Assembly (NCBI GenBank): GCA_938045435.1 | Contig: CALIBA010000217.1 | Coordinates: 1-7,224, forward strand | Direction: 5' to 3' | Origin: an uncultured Selenomonas sp. | GTDB lineage: Bacteria > Bacillota > Negativicutes > Selenomonadales > Selenomonadaceae | DNA length: 7,224 nucleotides | Shown: positions 4,906 to 7,224 of the stretch, in pieces | How the letters are laid out: every line of letters begins with the position of its first letter | Numbering within the stretch: the stretch's first letter is position 1 | Made by a program: the position numbers and the translations under genes | The notes under the pieces: model-generated | Seen by the model: only the letters and a program-made list of their open reading frames with translations | What the model was told of the DNA's origin: nothing | The model's database searches: none

Positions 4906-6217
4906 GGAATCCCTCCGCATCCACATATCCGTAGATGAGTTTTTCCGGTGCAGGTGGTTGTGCGTCGATTTTAACAGCCATGCGGAAGCGTTCCTCGCCT
5001 GCTGCAAGCTGCTCCTCGCTTTCTGCGTAGAGCGTTGCGATGGGGGTTCCGGATAAGACGGCATCGCCATACTTTTTATGTAGATAAATACCTGCTGCAT
5101 AGTCGATGTCAGCGTCCTTTGTCGCGCGTCCCGCACCGAGGAGCACAGCGGCGCGGCCGACGGTCTCTGCGTCCAGCTGCGTGATGCAGCCGCCGGTTTC
5201 AGCTGCGACGGTACGCGTAAAGTGCGCCTGTGGGAAGTATTCTGCGGCATGCAGTACGGCAGTATCTCCTCCTTGTGCGGCGACGGTGCGCTGGAGTGCC
5301 TCGAATGCCGTGCCGTCCGCGAGTGCTTTTTCGGCGCGTGCACGGCATTCCTGCCGCGTACCGTATTTTGCAAGATGCAGCATTCCAGCGGCGAGAGAGA
5401 GCGATACTTCGCGCAGATCATCGGGGCCTTTTCCACGCAGGACGAGGGCGGCCTCACTTACCTCGAGGCTGTTGCCGATGGCACGCCCGAGCGGTGCTTC
5501 CATGTTGGTCAGCAGGGCAGCCGTTGGGAGCTTTGACTCTATGCCGATGCCGACCATCGCCTCTGCGAGTGTGCGTGCATCCTGTGCCGTTTTCATAAAG
5601 GCACCGCGTCCGACTTTCACATCGAGGAGCACGGCATCAGCGCCGGAGGCAAGCTTTTTGCTCATAATTGATGAAGCGATGAGTGGGATACTGTCAACGG
5701 TTGCCGTCACATCGCGCAGTGCGTAGAGTAGTTTGTCAGCACGTGCAAGTGTACCTGCCTGGGCAATCAGGCTCATATGACAATCGCGCAGAACGCGCAG
5801 AAACTCCGCCGCGTCAAGATCTGTGCGGTAGCCCGGAATGGATGCAAGTTTATCCACGGTACCGCCAGTGTGCCCAAGGCCGCGTCCGGACATCTTTGGG
5901 GCATAGCAGCCACATGCGGCGACGATGGGGCTGACAATGAGCGTGGTCTTGTCGCCGACGCCGCCCGTAGAGTGTTTATCGATCTTTGCCCCCTTGATGG
6001 AGGAGAGGTCAATCTGATCGCCAGACGCCGCCATGATCTGTGTCAACATGGCCGTCTCTTTTTGCGTCATGCCGCAGAACCAGATGGCCATTAGCATGGC
6101 AGACATCTGGTAGTCGGGAATATCACCGGACACATATCCGTCGATCATATAGGAAAGCTCTTTTTTGGTGAGTGTGCCACCGTGTTTTTTCTTTGTGATG
6201 AGGTCGTACATATTCAT
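4895..6217 (-). CDS. pdp: Pyrimidine-nucleoside phosphorylase
   Basis: Catalyses reversible phosphorolysis of uridine, deoxyuridine and thymidine to free base and (deoxy)ribose-1-phosphate. At 440 residues it has the full family length (B. subtilis Pdp and E. coli DeoA are about 430-440). Visible motifs are the N-terminal MYDLITKKKHGGTLT, the phosphate-binding KHSTGGVGDKTT (81-92), and the family signature SGRGLGHTGGTVDK (110-123). LLDVKVGRGAFMKT follows; its Arg stands where many relatives have Ser, Ala or Asn. Presence of both uridine-type features and close neighbourhood with cdd favours the broad-specificity Pdp over strict thymidine phosphorylase, but DeoA cannot be excluded. Two upstream starts are possible: the ATG at 6217 has AGGTG 6 nt before it and gives the standard MNMYDL start, while the GTG at 6226 overlaps that site. 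Nine nt separate it from deoB. Confidence 0.94.
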   Translation of the reverse strand: MNMYDLITKKKHGGTLTKKELSYMIDGYVSGDIPDYQMSAMLMAIWFCGMTQKETAMLTQIMAASGDQIDLSSIKGAKIDKHSTGGVGDKTTLIVSPIVAACGCYAPKMSGRGLGHTGGTVDKLASIPGYRTDLDAAEFLRVLRDCHMSLIAQAGTLARADKLLYALRDVTATVDSIPLIASSIMSKKLASGADAVLLDVKVGRGAFMKTAQDARTLAEAMVGIGIESKLPTAALLTNMEAPLGRAIGNSLEVSEAALVLRGKGPDDLREVSLSLAAGMLHLAKYGTRQECRARAEKALADGTAFEALQRTVAAQGGDTAVLHAAEYFPQAHFTRTVAAETGGCITQLDAETVGRAAVLLGAGRATKDADIDYAAGIYLHKKYGDAVLSGTPIATLYAESEEQLAAGEERFRMAVKIDAQPPAPEKLIYGYVDAEGFHDR

Positions 6218-6226
6218 AGCGGACAC

Positions 6227-7224
6227 CTATTTCAAAATGCGCGGAAGAAAGCTCTCGCCCGCCGTCGTAAGAGAGACATGGAACATATCTGCAATCGTTG
6301 CGCCGATCATGGCAAAAGTCGGATAGGTGCCGAGATTGACGGGAGAAATATGATTGCCGAAGGCGAGGAACGGAACGTATTCTCGTGTGTGGTCGGTACC
6401 CTTTGCGCCCGGGTCGCAGCCGTGGTCTGCGGTCACCATCAGCACATCATCCTCATGCATGCGTGGGAGAAACGCCGTGAGCCAGTCGTCAAACTCCTGC
6501 ATGGCGCGCGCATAGCCTGGAATATCGCGGCGGTGCCCATAGATCATATCACCATCAACCAGGTTGACAAAGGCAAGCCCTGTAAAATCTTCATCCAAGA
6601 GCTTCAATGTCTTTTCCATACCATCCGTATTGCTCTCGTTGACGCCGAGGGACTGTGTGAGACCGCGCCCGCCAAATATATCCGAGATCTTGCCAACACC
6701 GATGACATCGCGCCCCGCCCGCGTGAGGGCATCGAGAATCGTGTCCCCTGTTGGGTCAAGCGAATAATCGTGGCGCCGTGCAGTGCGCTCGTAGTTTGGA
6801 TAGGAGCCGATAAAAGGGCGTGCGATGATGCGCCCAACGGCATGTTCGCCCTGCATGATGCTGCGTGCTTTTTTGCAGTATTCATAAAGCTGTGCAATGG
6901 GCACATGTTCCTCATGTGCTGCGATCTGAAGTACGCTGTCGGCAGAAGTATAGACGATGAGCGCTCCCGTCTTTTCGTGCTCCTGTCCATAGTCCTTGAT
7001 GACAGCTGTGCCGGAGTACGGTTTGTTGCAGAGAATCTCACGGCCAAAGGCGCTCTTTAGCGCTGCGATGACCTCAGGCGGAAAACCTTCGGGATAAGTC
7101 GGGAGCGGTGTGCTGCGCACAATGCCCGCCATCTCCCAGTGGCCGATGGTCGTATCTTTGCCGCATGAAAGCTCACGCAGACGTGCATGGGCGCCGATGG
7201 GAGCGGCATACGGCGTTCCTGTTC
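6227..7224 (-). CDS. deoB: Phosphopentomutase, partial (N-terminus outside window)
   Basis: Interconverts (deoxy)ribose-1-phosphate and (deoxy)ribose-5-phosphate, linking nucleoside breakdown to the pentose phosphate pathway. The frame is open to the right edge, giving 331 residues of an expected ~390. About 60 N-terminal residues, including the first metal-binding aspartate, lie outside. Compared with the B. cereus enzyme, the phosphoryl-acceptor threonine is in GKDTTIGHWE (first Thr after Asp). The manganese ligands are visible in NLVDGDMIYGHRRD, TADHGCDP and GTDHTREYVP. Other conserved blocks are YTSADSVLQIAAHEEHVP and GKISDIFGGRGLTQS. An internal ATG at 7132 is not the start because the catalytic block lies upstream of it. 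It ends nine nt before the phosphorylase ATG. All key residues in view are intact. Confidence 0.95.
   Translation of the reverse strand, partial: TGTPYAAPIGAHARLRELSCGKDTTIGHWEMAGIVRSTPLPTYPEGFPPEVIAALKSAFGREILCNKPYSGTAVIKDYGQEHEKTGALIVYTSADSVLQIAAHEEHVPIAQLYEYCKKARSIMQGEHAVGRIIARPFIGSYPNYERTARRHDYSLDPTGDTILDALTRAGRDVIGVGKISDIFGGRGLTQSLGVNESNTDGMEKTLKLLDEDFTGLAFVNLVDGDMIYGHRRDIPGYARAMQEFDDWLTAFLPRMHEDDVLMVTADHGCDPGAKGTDHTREYVPFLAFGNHISPVNLGTYPTFAMIGATIADMFHVSLTTAGESFLPRILK

Noticed and set aside
5851..5861. A further DnaA-like site (TTATCCACG) within pdp
   Set aside because: One mismatch, isolated, and explained by conserved coding sequence of the phosphorylase (the VDKL segment).
6182..7060. 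Long plus-strand open frame across deoB
   Set aside because: Fully antisense to an intact phosphopentomutase with all catalytic motifs; no ribosome binding site or recognisable domain.

Overview
This window looks like chromosomal DNA of an anaerobic or facultatively anaerobic, Firmicutes-type bacterium, probably of the Negativicutes/Selenomonas kind. The basis is strong AGGAG-type ribosome binding sites, tightly overlapping genes, the sequence style of NrdG and pyrimidine-nucleoside phosphorylase, and an oxygen-sensitive (class III) ribonucleotide reductase activase. The taxonomic placement is inference from protein flavour only. I see no phage, IS element, CRISPR array, tRNA or rRNA.

Layout from left to right. 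(1) Positions 1-1610, minus strand: a three-gene operon, read as GNAT acetyltransferase -> cysteine-rich HdrB-like (CCG-type) protein -> metallo-beta-lactamase-fold hydrolase. The hydrolase runs off the left edge. (2) Positions 1611-1773: a divergent promoter region. (3) Positions 1774-2205, plus strand: a one-domain EamA/DMT transporter, closed by a 14-bp stem terminator that also serves the convergent nrd genes. (4) Positions 2298-3093, minus strand: nrdG preceded by a 94-residue free-standing NrdD glycyl-radical-like protein, with overlapping reading frames. (5) Positions 3094-3388: a dense regulatory region. It holds a near-consensus sigma-70 promoter covered by two NrdR boxes exactly 32 bp apart, at least four consensus DnaA boxes, and a terminator whose stem competes with a second hairpin. 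(6) Positions 3389-7224, minus strand: a nucleoside-salvage operon, read as deoB (phosphopentomutase, its N-terminus beyond the right edge) -> pyrimidine-nucleoside phosphorylase -> cytidine deaminase -> MscS-type channel. Every junction is tight, including a TTGA stop/start overlap.

How they work together: Cdd deaminates (deoxy)cytidine, the phosphorylase splits uridine/deoxyuridine/thymidine to base and (deoxy)ribose-1-phosphate, and DeoB isomerises the sugar phosphate to the 5-phosphate. The downstream nrd genes on the same strand concern de novo deoxynucleotide supply. Salvage and synthesis genes are therefore adjacent and separated by a possible transcriptional switch. The most interesting parts are the detached glycyl-radical domain and the 3094-3388 control region.
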